NCBI GenBank assembly: GCA_029262955.1
Contig: JAJCYL010000649.1
Span: forward strand, 1-24,646
Direction: 5' to 3'
DNA length: 24,646 bases
From: Cytophagales bacterium
GTDB taxonomy: Bacteria; Bacteroidota; Bacteroidia; Cytophagales; Cyclobacteriaceae
The translations under genes and the position numbers were made by a program. The notes beneath the pieces are model-generated. The model saw only the letters and a program-made list of their open reading frames with translations. It did not search any database and was not told the DNA's origin. The stretch's first letter is position 1. Each line of letters starts with the position of its first letter. This document shows, in pieces, positions 6,126 to 14,475 of the stretch.

Positions 6126-8784
6126 AAAACGATTTCATGTAGCTAGCCCACCTCGGTGGGTTGATCGCATCTTGCAATGGTTTTGTGCCGAAGAGGTCAT
6201 CGAAACCCTGCAGGGTGATTTACATGAACTCCATAGAAAAAGAGCACAGTCTCACAGCAAGTTCAAGGCAGATTTTTATTTCATCCTGGAGGTGCTCGAC
6301 GTCTGTCGCCTTTTTGCATTAAAAAGAAAATCAAGGTCAAACTCAAACTATACTGCAATGTTCAAAAACTACTTTAAAGTCGCCTGGAGAAATCTGTTCA
6401 AGTACAAGATGTACTCTAGTCTTAAAATTGGTGGATTTGCCATTGGGATCAGTGCTTTTTTACTGATCTCCTTGTTCGTTAAGGACGAGCTCAGTTATGA
6501 TAAGAATTATAAAAATGGGCATAGAATTTATCGTGTTTTAAACGTTTCAAGTGACCCAAGTGACCCCGGAAAGGGCACCGCTTTTCCGGCTGAAATTGCC
6601 GCCGTGATCAGAGATAATTTTCCAGAAGTAGAGAAAGCAGGACGAATAATTCCTTACCCTGGTTGGTGGGACTCAGGAAATAATCAGTTTAGAAGAGAAG
6701 ATCAGAAACAAAATACTTATGAGGAGGGATTTGCATACCTTGATCAGGATCTGCTGGAAATACTTGAAATACCAATGGTTTACGGAGACCGAACTCGTGC
6801 TTTGGAGAAGCCCAACAGTATGGTAATATCCAAGAGTAAGGCCGATAAGTATTTCCCGGGTGAAGATCCTGTAGGTCAAACTATTATCCTCAATGAGGAC
6901 GAGTCCACACCCTTCTTGATTGGTGGTGTCATGGAAGATTTTCACACCAATGCACATTTGCAATTCGATTTCTTCATCACTTTGACGGGGAAAGAGTTTT
7001 GGCCGGGAGAACAAACCAATTGGTGTTGCTGGAATTACAATCCATATCTACTGGTTAAAGAAGGAACAGACCCAGGGGATTTAGAGGATAAACTATTGTT
7101 AATAAGGGATAATTTCATAGTCAAATATGCCCTAGAACAAGGAGACAAAAGAGCTGAAGAGACCAAGCAATATTTTTCTTTAGAGCTTCAACCAGTTAGT
7201 GACATCCATCTGAAATCGGCGGATATTCATGATGCTGTAACCAGGGGGGATATTCGAATAGTTTGGCTATTTGTGGCGATTGCTGGATTTGTACTCCTAC
7301 TAGGATGCATCAATTTTATCAACTTATCAACAGCAAAATCTGCTAACCGGGCAAAAGAAGTAGGGCTTAGAAAAGTTGTGGGCTCAAGAAGATGGCACCT
7401 AGTCCAACAGTTTTTATCCGAATCCATGATGTTCAGTGCAATATCCGTAATCATTGGTCTCCTATTGGCATGGATTATGCTGCCGTTTTTTAATCTGCTA
7501 TCTGGCAAAATCTTGTTTATCCCGTGGATGGCATATTGGTTTGCTCCTCTGATTCTTATATTCATTATGTTCATTGGACTACTCGCTGGATTATATCCCT
7601 CCTTATATTTATCGGCATTCAGACCAATTGATGTTCTGAAGGGGAGTCTAAGTCAGGGGAGTAAAAGCTCAAAACTAAGAGCAGCCATGGTGATTTTTCA
7701 GTTTACTACCTCCATAGTACTTATTGTTGGCGCTTTTATGGTACACAGACAGATGGATTTCATCCTTAACAAAAAGCTCGGATTTGATAAGGAGCAAGTT
7801 CTGATGATTCAGGGTACCAATACCCTTGGAGACAAACTACCGGTTTTTAAAGATGAACTGCTGACATTATCACAAGTACAAAACGCCTCGGTTAGTGATT
7901 ATTTACCCGTCACAGGGACGAAACGTGATGGAAACTCTTTTTGGAAAGATGGAAGAAGCAAGATGGACGAGGGAATTAATGCGCAGCGATGGTATGTCGA
8001 TGGAGATTACATCGATACCATGGGAATTAAATTGTTGGAGGGAAGGGGCTTTTCAGATATGGCTTCCGACTCTTCAGCTATTATCATCAACCAGACCATG
8101 GTAAAGAAACTAAAGTTAGAGAATCCGGTGGGGGCAAAAATTATGAATTGGCAGACTTGGAATGTAATCGGAGTCATTGAAGATTTTCATTTTCAATCGA
8201 TGAAAAAAGAGGAAATTGGTGCATTAAGCCTGGTTCGAGGAAATTTTGGATCAGTTTTATCTGTGAAATTGAGGACTATTGATATGGTTGGTACTATGCA
8301 GTCGGTTAACAGTGTATGGGAAGAATTCATGCCCAATCAGCATATTCGTTACACTTTTTTGGACGACAACTTCACCCAGATGTATGGTGATGTCAAAAGA
8401 ACGGCAAATGTATTTACCGCTTTTTCAGTTTTGGCCATCATCGTTGCCAGCCTGGGATTGTTTGGACTTTCAGCATTCATGGTAGAACAGCGAGGAAAAG
8501 AAATCAGCATTCGCAAAGTGCTGGGTGCCTCTTTCCAGGTAATTTTTCAAATTCTGACACTGAATTTTCTTAAGATGATTGTCATTTCCCTGGTCATTGC
8601 AGTTCCTCTTGGTTATTTGATCATGGAAGAGTGGCTGGCTGGATTTAAATACAGAATACCTATCGGTTGGGAGGTATTTGCCATCGCTGGAATTATGGTT
8701 TTATTCATTGCCATGGCCACTGTGAGTTATGAATCAATAAGGGCAGCAGTAGTAAATCCAACAAAAGGACTACGATCAGACTAA
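6115..8784 (+). CDS. orphan FtsX/MacB-type permease with N-terminal prefix domain (first copy)
   Basis: This 889-residue membrane protein begins with a prefix domain at residues 10-80 (RWVDRILQWFCAEEVIETLQ, GDLHELHRKR), as seen in permeases linked to PadR in Cytophagales. MFKNYFKVAWRNLFKYKM (about 82-100) leads into TM1 (about 103-122), a MacB-like periplasmic domain, and three TMs (about 382-500). After a further TM at about 520 there is a second periplasmic domain and three TMs (about 765-875), so this is a duplicated 4+4 FtsX core. Each half has the coupling-helix motif that normally docks on an ATPase: KEVGLRKVVGSRR and KEISIRKVLGA. No ATP-binding gene lies in the window, so its partner, if any, is elsewhere. 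The substrate is unknown; efflux, lipoprotein or peptide handling would be speculation. Probably regulated by the PadR that overlaps its start. Confidence 0.9.
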   Translation: MNPEKRFHVASPPRWVDRILQWFCAEEVIETLQGDLHELHRKRAQSHSKFKADFYFILEVLDVCRLFALKRKSRSNSNYTAMFKNYFKVAWRNLFKYKMYSSLKIGGFAIGISAFLLISLFVKDELSYDKNYKNGHRIYRVLNVSSDPSDPGKGTAFPAEIAAVIRDNFPEVEKAGRIIPYPGWWDSGNNQFRREDQKQNTYEEGFAYLDQDLLEILEIPMVYGDRTRALEKPNSMVISKSKADKYFPGEDPVGQTIILNEDESTPFLIGGVMEDFHTNAHLQFDFFITLTGKEFWPGEQTNWCCWNYNPYLLVKEGTDPGDLEDKLLLIRDNFIVKYALEQGDKRAEETKQYFSLELQPVSDIHLKSADIHDAVTRGDIRIVWLFVAIAGFVLLLGCINFINLSTAKSANRAKEVGLRKVVGSRRWHLVQQFLSESMMFSAISVIIGLLLAWIMLPFFNLLSGKILFIPWMAYWFAPLILIFIMFIGLLAGLYPSLYLSAFRPIDVLKGSLSQGSKSSKLRAAMVIFQFTTSIVLIVGAFMVHRQMDFILNKKLGFDKEQVLMIQGTNTLGDKLPVFKDELLTLSQVQNASVSDYLPVTGTKRDGNSFWKDGRSKMDEGINAQRWYVDGDYIDTMGIKLLEGRGFSDMASDSSAIIINQTMVKKLKLENPVGAKIMNWQTWNVIGVIEDFHFQSMKKEEIGALSLVRGNFGSVLSVKLRTIDMVGTMQSVNSVWEEFMPNQHIRYTFLDDNFTQMYGDVKRTANVFTAFSVLAIIVASLGLFGLSAFMVEQRGKEISIRKVLGASFQVIFQILTLNFLKMIVISLVIAVPLGYLIMEEWLAGFKYRIPIGWEVFAIAGIMVLFIAMATVSYESIRAAVVNPTKGLRSD

Positions 8785-8860
8785 CCTTGTAACCATTTTA
8801 AATTATCCCGGTTATCCCTCTACTAATGGAGGTTTCTGAACCCTTATTATAAAGATTACG

Positions 8861-8895
8861 TTTAGGACTTAAATATTTTAATTACTTTTAGGACT
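8861..8895 (+). promoter_or_regulatory. direct repeat TTTAGGACTtAAATA / TTTAGGACTaAAATA before the second padR gene
   Basis: TTTAGGACT occurs at 8861 and again at 8887, spaced 26 bases, each followed by an A/T run. The second copy, CTTTTAGGACTAAAATAAT, ends 6 bases before the padR ATG. The equivalent position before the first padR reads CTTTTAGGAAAATAATAAG, so this promoter-proximal block is conserved between the two paralogous modules. It may be a core promoter or PadR operator. Confidence 0.4.
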
Positions 8896-8906
8896 AAAAT
8901 AATCTT

Positions 8907-9245
8907 ATGGGTAAATATTCAATCGGAGAATTCGAAGAAGTGGTGTTGTTGGCGGTGGCCATACTTTTTGAGAATGCTTATGGCATCTCTATCAAAAAAG
9001 AGATTGAAAATAGGTTGGACCGGAAAGTTAGTGTAGGCGCCATGCGAACTGCCCTCAATCGATTAGAAGACAAAGGCTATTTGGAGTCTGAATTTGGAGA
9101 GGCAACAGCGATACGGGGAGGTAAGAGAAAGCGCTTTTTTAAGGTGACTCCTTACGGCAAAATGGCGCTGGAAAAAGTGATGGAAACCAGGAAGCAATTG
9201 TGGGAAGCAATTCCCGCTATCGCCTTTGACTTCAAATTTGTATGA
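8907..9245 (+). CDS. PadR-family transcriptional regulator (second copy)
   Basis: This 112-residue protein is paralogous to the PadR at 5796. It shares the opening GEFEEVVLLAVAILFENAYG, the block SVGAMRTALNRLEDKGYLES, and the wing RGGKRKRFFKVTPYG. The winged-helix fold is complete. The gene ends in a TGA overlapping the permease ATG (ATGA at 9242-9245), so the two are translationally coupled. It likely represses its own two-gene operon. The stretch 8785-8906 upstream holds its promoter and a direct repeat. The two regulators differ mainly in the DNA-contacting turn, so they could recognise different operators, although the upstream sequences share a motif. Confidence 0.93.
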   Translation: MGKYSIGEFEEVVLLAVAILFENAYGISIKKEIENRLDRKVSVGAMRTALNRLEDKGYLESEFGEATAIRGGKRKRFFKVTPYGKMALEKVMETRKQLWEAIPAIAFDFKFV

Positions 9246-11845
9246 ATCCGCAGGCCAATCTTACGCCACCAAAGATCCCGCTCAAGTTCCTTAGATGGTT
9301 CTGCAATGATAATTTGATTGAGGATGTGGAAGGAGATCTGTCCGAATTATTTAATGCCCGTAGGAATCAAAATCAGGCTTGGGCCAGGCTACTTTTTACC
9401 GTGGATGTGCTTCTCCTCTTTCGTCCCGGGATTGTTAGAAATTTTCAATTCGCGCTGCGACTAATAAAATATGCCATGTTAAGAAACTACTTTAAAATCG
9501 CCATCAGGAATTCATTCCGGCATAAAGGTTATGCCTTACTCAACCTGTTAGGACTGGTGGTAGGAATTGCCTCCAGTATTCTCATCCTTTTGTGGGTTGA
9601 TAATGAAGTTGGCATGGATAAATTTCATGTCAATGGAGACAAAATTTACCAGGTTTTCAGGAACATGAAACAGTCCAACGGAGTAGTTACGACAACAGGT
9701 ACCGTACCCAAACCGCTGGGCGACCTTGTGATGGCTGAATATCCGGAAGTGAGCGAAGTGGCCAGAATAAGTTGGCCGGTAGATTTAAATATCGGTATTG
9801 CAGAAGATGTAGCGGAGGAAGAGGGCAGGTTCGCTTCAAAGAATTTTTTGTCTCTATTTTCGTTTCAGCTAGTTGCCGGGGATAAAAACAACGCCTTAAA
9901 TGAATTAAATTCAATTCTTATTTCGCAAACTGTTGCCGGGAAATATTTTGGAGATAACTGGGAGAATGCGTTGAGTCATAGCCTGCGGGTTGATGACCAA
10001 TATGATGTTATTGTTACCGGTGTTTTTGAAGACATTGGGGATAATTCCACCCTGGATTTTGACTTTATTCTCTCCACTCAGGCATTCTTTAACCTGAATG
10101 AATGGGTAAATGATTGGGGCAACGGAAGTTTCTACACCTTTCTGTCCATTGATGATAGTGAAAAAGCCCGCATTGTTGGGAGTCGTATTTTTAATGAAAT
10201 AAATGACCACACGGAGGGGAACTCAAATGCAGGAGATGAGACAGTCATTCTACATAAATTCGAGGACACTTACCTTCACTCCAATTTCGACAATGGCGTA
10301 GTGTCTGGTGGCAGAATTGATTATGTAAACATCATGACCGTGGTTGCCATATTTCTCCTGGTTGTTGCTTGTATCAACTTCATGAATCTTACTACTGCTC
10401 AATCGAACAAGAGGGCTAAAGAAATTGGATTAAGAAAAGTGATGGGTGCCCAAAAGAGAGCGATTAGTACACAATTTTTCTTCGAGGCTTTTCTCTTCAC
10501 AACTATAGCAGTGTTACTATCTGTGTTGGTGGTGATGTTAGTGCTACCGGCTTTTAATAATCTGGTGGATAAATCACTGTTCATAGATTTTACTGAACTA
10601 AAAACATGGTATTTCCTGGGAGGAGTGACCGTAGTAATGGGCTTTTTGTCAGGCACCTACCCGGCGATCCTACTGCCGGCTTTCAATCTTATCGAGTCTT
10701 CCAAGGGTGGCATCAAACAACCAGCATTTACAGCCTACCTCAGAAAAGGGCTGGTCATATTTCAGTTTGCCATTTCGACCTTGTTAATCATTGGGACATC
10801 GGTTATCTACAAGCAGATAGACTACATCCTCACTAAAGATCTTGGCATCGATAAAGAAAACCTGGTGGCGGTGAGAATGGAAGGAGACCTTTCCAAGCGA
10901 CTTGAAACCTATAAGACTGAGCTATCGAGAATCCCCGAAATTACTGCTGTATCGGCAGCTTCCGGCAACCCTATTAATTATGGGAGATCTACCAGCTCGG
11001 CTAGTTGGGAAGGGAAAGATCCAACAGAAGGTTATGAAGTCAAGGTAATTCTTTCGGATGAGGATTTTATTGAAACGATGGGAATGGAGATGCTATCAGG
11101 AAGGTCATTCTCCAAACAACTAACTGACTCTACGAATTTCATTATCAATGAGGCAGCTTCAAAACTTATAGGTTTTGATGACCCCTTGGAAAAAGATCTA
11201 TCATTTTGGGGAATTGATGGTAAGATTATTGGTGTGGTAAAGAATTTTAATTCCAGTGATTTGTACGAACCTATTGCTCCGTTAATTATTACCTGCGTAG
11301 ATCCCAGTCGGTCGTCAATTGCCTTAATTAGAATTGAGGGAAACATCGGGGAAGCCCTCATTGCCATTGAAGAAGTCACGCAAAAACTGAATCCAGGTGC
11401 TGATTTTGATTACCAATTCATTGATCAGGCTTATGCCGACATTTATGAGAATGAATTGACGGTTAGTGCACTCGCTACAATATTTGCAGTGATTTCCATA
11501 CTAATATCCTGCTTAGGACTATTGGGTTTAGCCTCTTATTCTGCCGAACAGCGCTCCAGGGAAATAGGGGTAAGAAAAGTTCATGGAGCGTCGGTATCTC
11601 AGATTTTAATACTACTCTCAAAAGATTATTCAAGGCTTATGATCCTGGCCTTTGTACTTGCAGTTCCATTCGGTTATTACCTAACTCAGAATTGGTTGGA
11701 CAACTTTGAATTCCGAACAGCTCTTGACCCATTCCTTTTCATCCTGGCTGGGGTAATTACGTTTGTCATTGGGGTTTTAACAGTAGCTGCCAAATCGTAT
11801 CAGGCAGCTACAGTAAACCCCGTTAATTCATTAAAACATGAATAG
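9242..11845 (+). CDS. orphan FtsX/MacB-type permease with N-terminal prefix domain (second copy)
   Basis: This 867-residue paralogue of the permease at 6115 has the same layout. The prefix domain is at about 10-75 (KFLRWFCNDNLIEDVEGDLS), followed by MLRNYFKIAIRNSFRHKGYA and TM1 (about 97-118). Then come a MacB-like periplasmic domain, TMs at about 361-480 and one at 503, a second periplasmic domain, and TMs at about 740-850. Both coupling-helix motifs are present (KEIGLRKVMGAQKRA and REIGVRKVHGASVSQ). Such motifs transmit ATP hydrolysis from a MacB/LolD-type ATPase, yet none is encoded nearby. The ATGA overlap with padR supports a two-gene operon. Its stop lies 3 bp from the stop of the convergent TIM-barrel gene, so the two transcripts probably overlap. 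Substrate unknown. Confidence 0.9.
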   Translation: MNPQANLTPPKIPLKFLRWFCNDNLIEDVEGDLSELFNARRNQNQAWARLLFTVDVLLLFRPGIVRNFQFALRLIKYAMLRNYFKIAIRNSFRHKGYALLNLLGLVVGIASSILILLWVDNEVGMDKFHVNGDKIYQVFRNMKQSNGVVTTTGTVPKPLGDLVMAEYPEVSEVARISWPVDLNIGIAEDVAEEEGRFASKNFLSLFSFQLVAGDKNNALNELNSILISQTVAGKYFGDNWENALSHSLRVDDQYDVIVTGVFEDIGDNSTLDFDFILSTQAFFNLNEWVNDWGNGSFYTFLSIDDSEKARIVGSRIFNEINDHTEGNSNAGDETVILHKFEDTYLHSNFDNGVVSGGRIDYVNIMTVVAIFLLVVACINFMNLTTAQSNKRAKEIGLRKVMGAQKRAISTQFFFEAFLFTTIAVLLSVLVVMLVLPAFNNLVDKSLFIDFTELKTWYFLGGVTVVMGFLSGTYPAILLPAFNLIESSKGGIKQPAFTAYLRKGLVIFQFAISTLLIIGTSVIYKQIDYILTKDLGIDKENLVAVRMEGDLSKRLETYKTELSRIPEITAVSAASGNPINYGRSTSSASWEGKDPTEGYEVKVILSDEDFIETMGMEMLSGRSFSKQLTDSTNFIINEAASKLIGFDDPLEKDLSFWGIDGKIIGVVKNFNSSDLYEPIAPLIITCVDPSRSSIALIRIEGNIGEALIAIEEVTQKLNPGADFDYQFIDQAYADIYENELTVSALATIFAVISILISCLGLLGLASYSAEQRSREIGVRKVHGASVSQILILLSKDYSRLMILAFVLAVPFGYYLTQNWLDNFEFRTALDPFLFILAGVITFVIGVLTVAAKSYQAATVNPVNSLKHE

Positions 11846-11848
11846 ATA

Positions 11849-12688
11849 CTAGAGCTTGATATTGCTGAGATAGTCCATATTGTACTTCATACTCGCTGCC
11901 GGATTATTTTGATATTCTTCTTGCTCAACAAATATGTACTTAACTCCTGAACTCGCTCTATTCTTTAGCATAGTTGCAATATCAAGACCACCCTTACCAA
12001 ATTCAGTGCTTTCTTTTTTGGCCATATCCATATCTTTCAAGTGCCAGCAGGGAAAACGGCCAGGGTATTTTTCAAAATAATCGAGGGGGTTTTTACCTCC
12101 AACAATTACCCAACCAAGGTCCAGTTCCATGTGTACCAGGTTAGCGTTAGTATTATCCATTAAAACATCATAAAGAACTTGTCCATTCTCTGATTCGAAT
12201 TCGTAGGCATGGTTGTGATAACCAAATTTGAGATTCATCTTCTTACAATCTTCTCCAGCCTGGTTGAATATATTCGCTACTTTTTTGTAATTGTCTACCG
12301 ACTGCTCCTTACTGGGCATTGTAGAGCAAATGACGTACTCCTGACCTGAAGCTGCCGCTTCATCTAGAGTCTGTTGCCAATTGTCATCAATGTGAACATG
12401 TCCGCTTCTTAGGGTCATGCCCAGTTCTCCACAGGCAGATTTCATCTCTGTTGGAGTTAGCCCATAGTAATGCCCCTTGTCACTGCGGGCAGATTCAATC
12501 TGCTTGAAACCGAGGTCGGCAATTAATTTAAGAGTCCCTTTTGCATCTTCAGCCATTTGGTCTCGGAATGTGTAAAGCTGAATTCCGAGGTTGTCCAATT
12601 TTTCGCCAGCATTCATGCAGGAGGGCAATATCATAGAGCCCGCCAGTAGCGTGCCGGATTGGATAACGAATTTTCTTCTATTGGTCAT
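11849..12688 (-). CDS. lipoprotein of the xylose-isomerase-like TIM-barrel family (sugar phosphate isomerase/epimerase)
   Basis: The 279-residue protein begins MTNRRKFVIQSGTLLAGSMI, with a twin-arginine-like NRRKF and a lipobox L21-P-S-C24, so it should be an exported lipoprotein, possibly through Tat. The rest is an AP_endonuc_2/xylose-isomerase-like barrel: LGIQLYTFRDQM (strand 1), LKLIADLGFKQIE, and the metal-site segments YHNHAYEF (157-164), MELDLGW (187-193), HLKDMD (216-221) and VEQEEY (254-259). These keep the His, Glu and Asp residues that bind a divalent metal in the family. Bacteroidota have many secreted members with probable roles in sugar or inositol metabolism, but the substrate here cannot be deduced. 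The length is normal. It is transcribed towards the second permease, with a 3-bp gap between stops. Confidence 0.88.
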   Translation of the reverse strand: MTNRRKFVIQSGTLLAGSMILPSCMNAGEKLDNLGIQLYTFRDQMAEDAKGTLKLIADLGFKQIESARSDKGHYYGLTPTEMKSACGELGMTLRSGHVHIDDNWQQTLDEAAASGQEYVICSTMPSKEQSVDNYKKVANIFNQAGEDCKKMNLKFGYHNHAYEFESENGQVLYDVLMDNTNANLVHMELDLGWVIVGGKNPLDYFEKYPGRFPCWHLKDMDMAKKESTEFGKGGLDIATMLKNRASSGVKYIFVEQEEYQNNPAASMKYNMDYLSNIKL

Positions 12689-12792
12689 AGGATAGTTGGA
12701 GTTTTATGGTGAGAATGTCGAATTTACTATTCATCCCGATAAGTGTATGGCTTTATTGGGTTATTTATAATTCTAACTTGCATATTTTATAA

Positions 12793-13185
12793 ATGGACAA
12801 TCGAGCGATGCAATATGAAGTAAATACTCCAACCGAATATATGGACACTATTGAAAATGATTGGAGGAAAGAGAAGATTGTGGAATTGAGAGCCATGATT
12901 AAAGCGAAAGTTCCTGGTGTCAACGAGGGCATCAATTACAAAATGTTAAGCTATCGCCAAGGAGAGGAAATTATTTTTCACCTCAACGCTCAAAAAAAAT
13001 ATGTCTGTTTGTATGTTGGCAATATAACTAAAATAGACCCTAATGGTGTTTTACTTAATGGGTTGAACCTTGGAAAAGGATGCATTCGATTCAAAAAGTC
13101 CGACTCCATTCATCGAACCAGGGTTGATGAATTTATAGAAGAAGTAGCAAAAATTTGGAAACAGGGTGGAGATATAAGCTGTTAG
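12793..13185 (+). CDS. DUF1801 domain protein
   Basis: This 130-residue cytoplasmic protein has the DUF1801 (YdhG-like) layout: EVNTPTEYMDTIENDWRKEK, IVELRAMIKAKVPGVNEGIN, YKMLSYRQGEEIIFHLNAQK, a short strand VCLYVGN, and the closing GKGCIRFKKSDSIHRTRVDE helix. The family is small and its function is unsettled; some members are annotated as iron chaperone-like. The gene is divergent from the TIM-barrel lipoprotein and lies 85 bases before arsM in the same direction. The arsM gene has its own candidate promoter, so a shared transcript is uncertain. The ATG at 12793 is the natural start because the spacer upstream is AT-rich and untranslated. Confidence 0.85.
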   Translation: MDNRAMQYEVNTPTEYMDTIENDWRKEKIVELRAMIKAKVPGVNEGINYKMLSYRQGEEIIFHLNAQKKYVCLYVGNITKIDPNGVLLNGLNLGKGCIRFKKSDSIHRTRVDEFIEEVAKIWKQGGDISC

Positions 13186-13216
13186 TTTATAGCTAATAAA
13201 TAAACTTTGTTATCTG

Positions 13217-13224
13217 TACCTTTG
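13217..13224 (+). promoter_or_regulatory. possible -7 element (TAnnTTTG) of the arsM promoter
   Basis: TACCTTTG matches the Bacteroidota consensus exactly and would start transcription about 40 bases before the arsM ATG. A good -33 TTTG at the expected spacing is not obvious, so this is weak. Confidence 0.25.
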
Positions 13225-13270
13225 AAGGATAAGACTCCTAACGGACGATTAATAAAAGTTCAAACATCCC

Positions 13271-14155
13271 ATGAAAAGACCAGAAGATTTAAAGGAGATT
13301 GTAAAAAAGAAATACAGTCAGATAGCCGAGCAGGACAAGTCAGTAAATGCAGCGTCATGTTGCGGTGCCACTACTTCGTCTAACAAGGTTTACAATATCA
13401 TGATGGAAGACTATTCTGACCTGGAGGGGTATGCAGAGGATGCCGACCTGGGTCTTGGCTGTGGTTTACCGACCCAGTTCGCACATATCCATCAAGGGGA
13501 TACTGTGATAGACTTAGGCTCGGGAGCGGGAAACGACTGCTTTGTAGCCAGGCATGAAACGGGAGTGGAAGGAAAAGTAATTGGAATTGATTTTACACCA
13601 GCGATGCTTCAAAAAGCAAGGGAGAATGCCGAGAAATTGGGATTTAACAATGTTGAGTTCAGGGAAGGCGATATAGATGATATGCCAGTAAATTCGGATG
13701 TTGCCGATGTAGTAGTCAGCAATTGTGTATTAAATCTTGTTCCCGAAAAGGACAAGGTAATAAAGGAGATTTTTAGGGTGTTAAAGCCAGGTGGCCATTT
13801 TAGTATATCCGATATTGTGCTAATAGGTCAGCTACCTGAAGCCCTGAAACAGGATGCCGAAATGTATGCTGGCTGCGTAGCCGGTGCCATTCAGAAAGAA
13901 GATTACTTAAATCATATTGACAGGGCTGGATTTAAGCATATTCAAATCCAAAAAGAAAAATTAATAACCATTCCCGAAGACATTCTTTCCAAATACTTGT
14001 CTGAAGCTGAAATCGAGCAATTTATCAAGGGTGAAACAGGCATATTCAGTATTTCGGTTTATGCTGAAAAACCAGGACAGCCATCGGAAAAACCAAAAAT
14101 CAAGATTTCAGCGTTGCAGTCAAATAGTTGTGACCCTGGTTCGGGTTGTTGCTAA
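13271..14155 (+). CDS. arsM: arsenite S-adenosylmethionine methyltransferase (ArsM type)
   Basis: This 294-residue enzyme methylates trivalent arsenic with S-adenosylmethionine, giving methylated and partly volatile arsenicals. The SAM fold is clear: VIDLGSGAGNDCFVAR (motif I, 79-94), GIDFTPAMLQKAREN (105-119), GDIDDMP, and VVVSNCVLNLVPEK (147-160). The arsenite-binding cysteines of ArsM proteins have counterparts at Cys64 (GLGCGLP), Cys152 (SNCVLNL), Cys202 (AGCVAG) and the pair Cys30-Cys31. The C-terminus is an extra tail ending SNSCDPGSGCC, which could be another thiol site for metal. No arsR, arsC or arsenic transporter is in the window, so regulation may be remote or constitutive. A TACCTTTG at 13217-13224 resembles the Bacteroidota -7 element. 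A palindromic repeat follows the gene. Confidence 0.93.
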   Translation: MKRPEDLKEIVKKKYSQIAEQDKSVNAASCCGATTSSNKVYNIMMEDYSDLEGYAEDADLGLGCGLPTQFAHIHQGDTVIDLGSGAGNDCFVARHETGVEGKVIGIDFTPAMLQKARENAEKLGFNNVEFREGDIDDMPVNSDVADVVVSNCVLNLVPEKDKVIKEIFRVLKPGGHFSISDIVLIGQLPEALKQDAEMYAGCVAGAIQKEDYLNHIDRAGFKHIQIQKEKLITIPEDILSKYLSEAEIEQFIKGETGIFSISVYAEKPGQPSEKPKIKISALQSNSCDPGSGCC

Positions 14156-14182
14156 AATCGAGGGTTTATCATTAATGATTTC

Positions 14183-14265
14183 CGTCATATCGAACGGAAG
14201 TGAGATATCCCGTCAATCTTTAACCTCAATTGACGAGATTTCTCAGTCTTTCACCCTCCGAAATG
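14183..14265. repeat. palindromic repeat downstream of arsM (CGTCATATCGAACGG... hairpin)
   Basis: CGTCATATCGAACGGAAGTG with GAGATATCCCGTCAA on the left pairs imperfectly with TTGACGAGATTTCTCAGTCT and CCGAAATG on the right; GTCAA at 14212 and TTGAC at 14230 are the inner stem. It starts CGTCAT like the other hairpin repeats in the window but has a different arm sequence. It lies in the 320-base spacer between arsM and the DUF1800 operon, which otherwise contains only the small hairpin at 14300 and an AT-rich promoter region before 14476. Confidence 0.7.
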
Positions 14266-14299
14266 TAGTATTGTTGTAATTACCGCTCTTTTTAACGCA

Positions 14300-14322
14300 G
14301 GCTTAAGTTTGTAACTTAAGCC
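14300..14322. repeat. perfect 10-bp-stem hairpin GGCTTAAGTT-tgt-AACTTAAGCC
   Basis: This is a perfect inverted repeat with a 3-base TGT loop. It has no T-run afterwards, so a simple terminator is doubtful. It shares the AAGTyTGTrACTT core with the imperfect hairpin at 20249-20261, suggesting a short dispersed repeat. Confidence 0.6.
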
Positions 14323-14475
14323 TCTCCAAAGTACCGTGACCATCACTTTAATCCATACCACTTATCCCCCTGATCCTTAGATTGTTCAATAAAGCGGAAA
14401 ATTTTAAATTTTATAAACTTGCTATAATTATATTTTTTCCAATAATTTTAACATTCCAACGAACGTTATCTTTTC

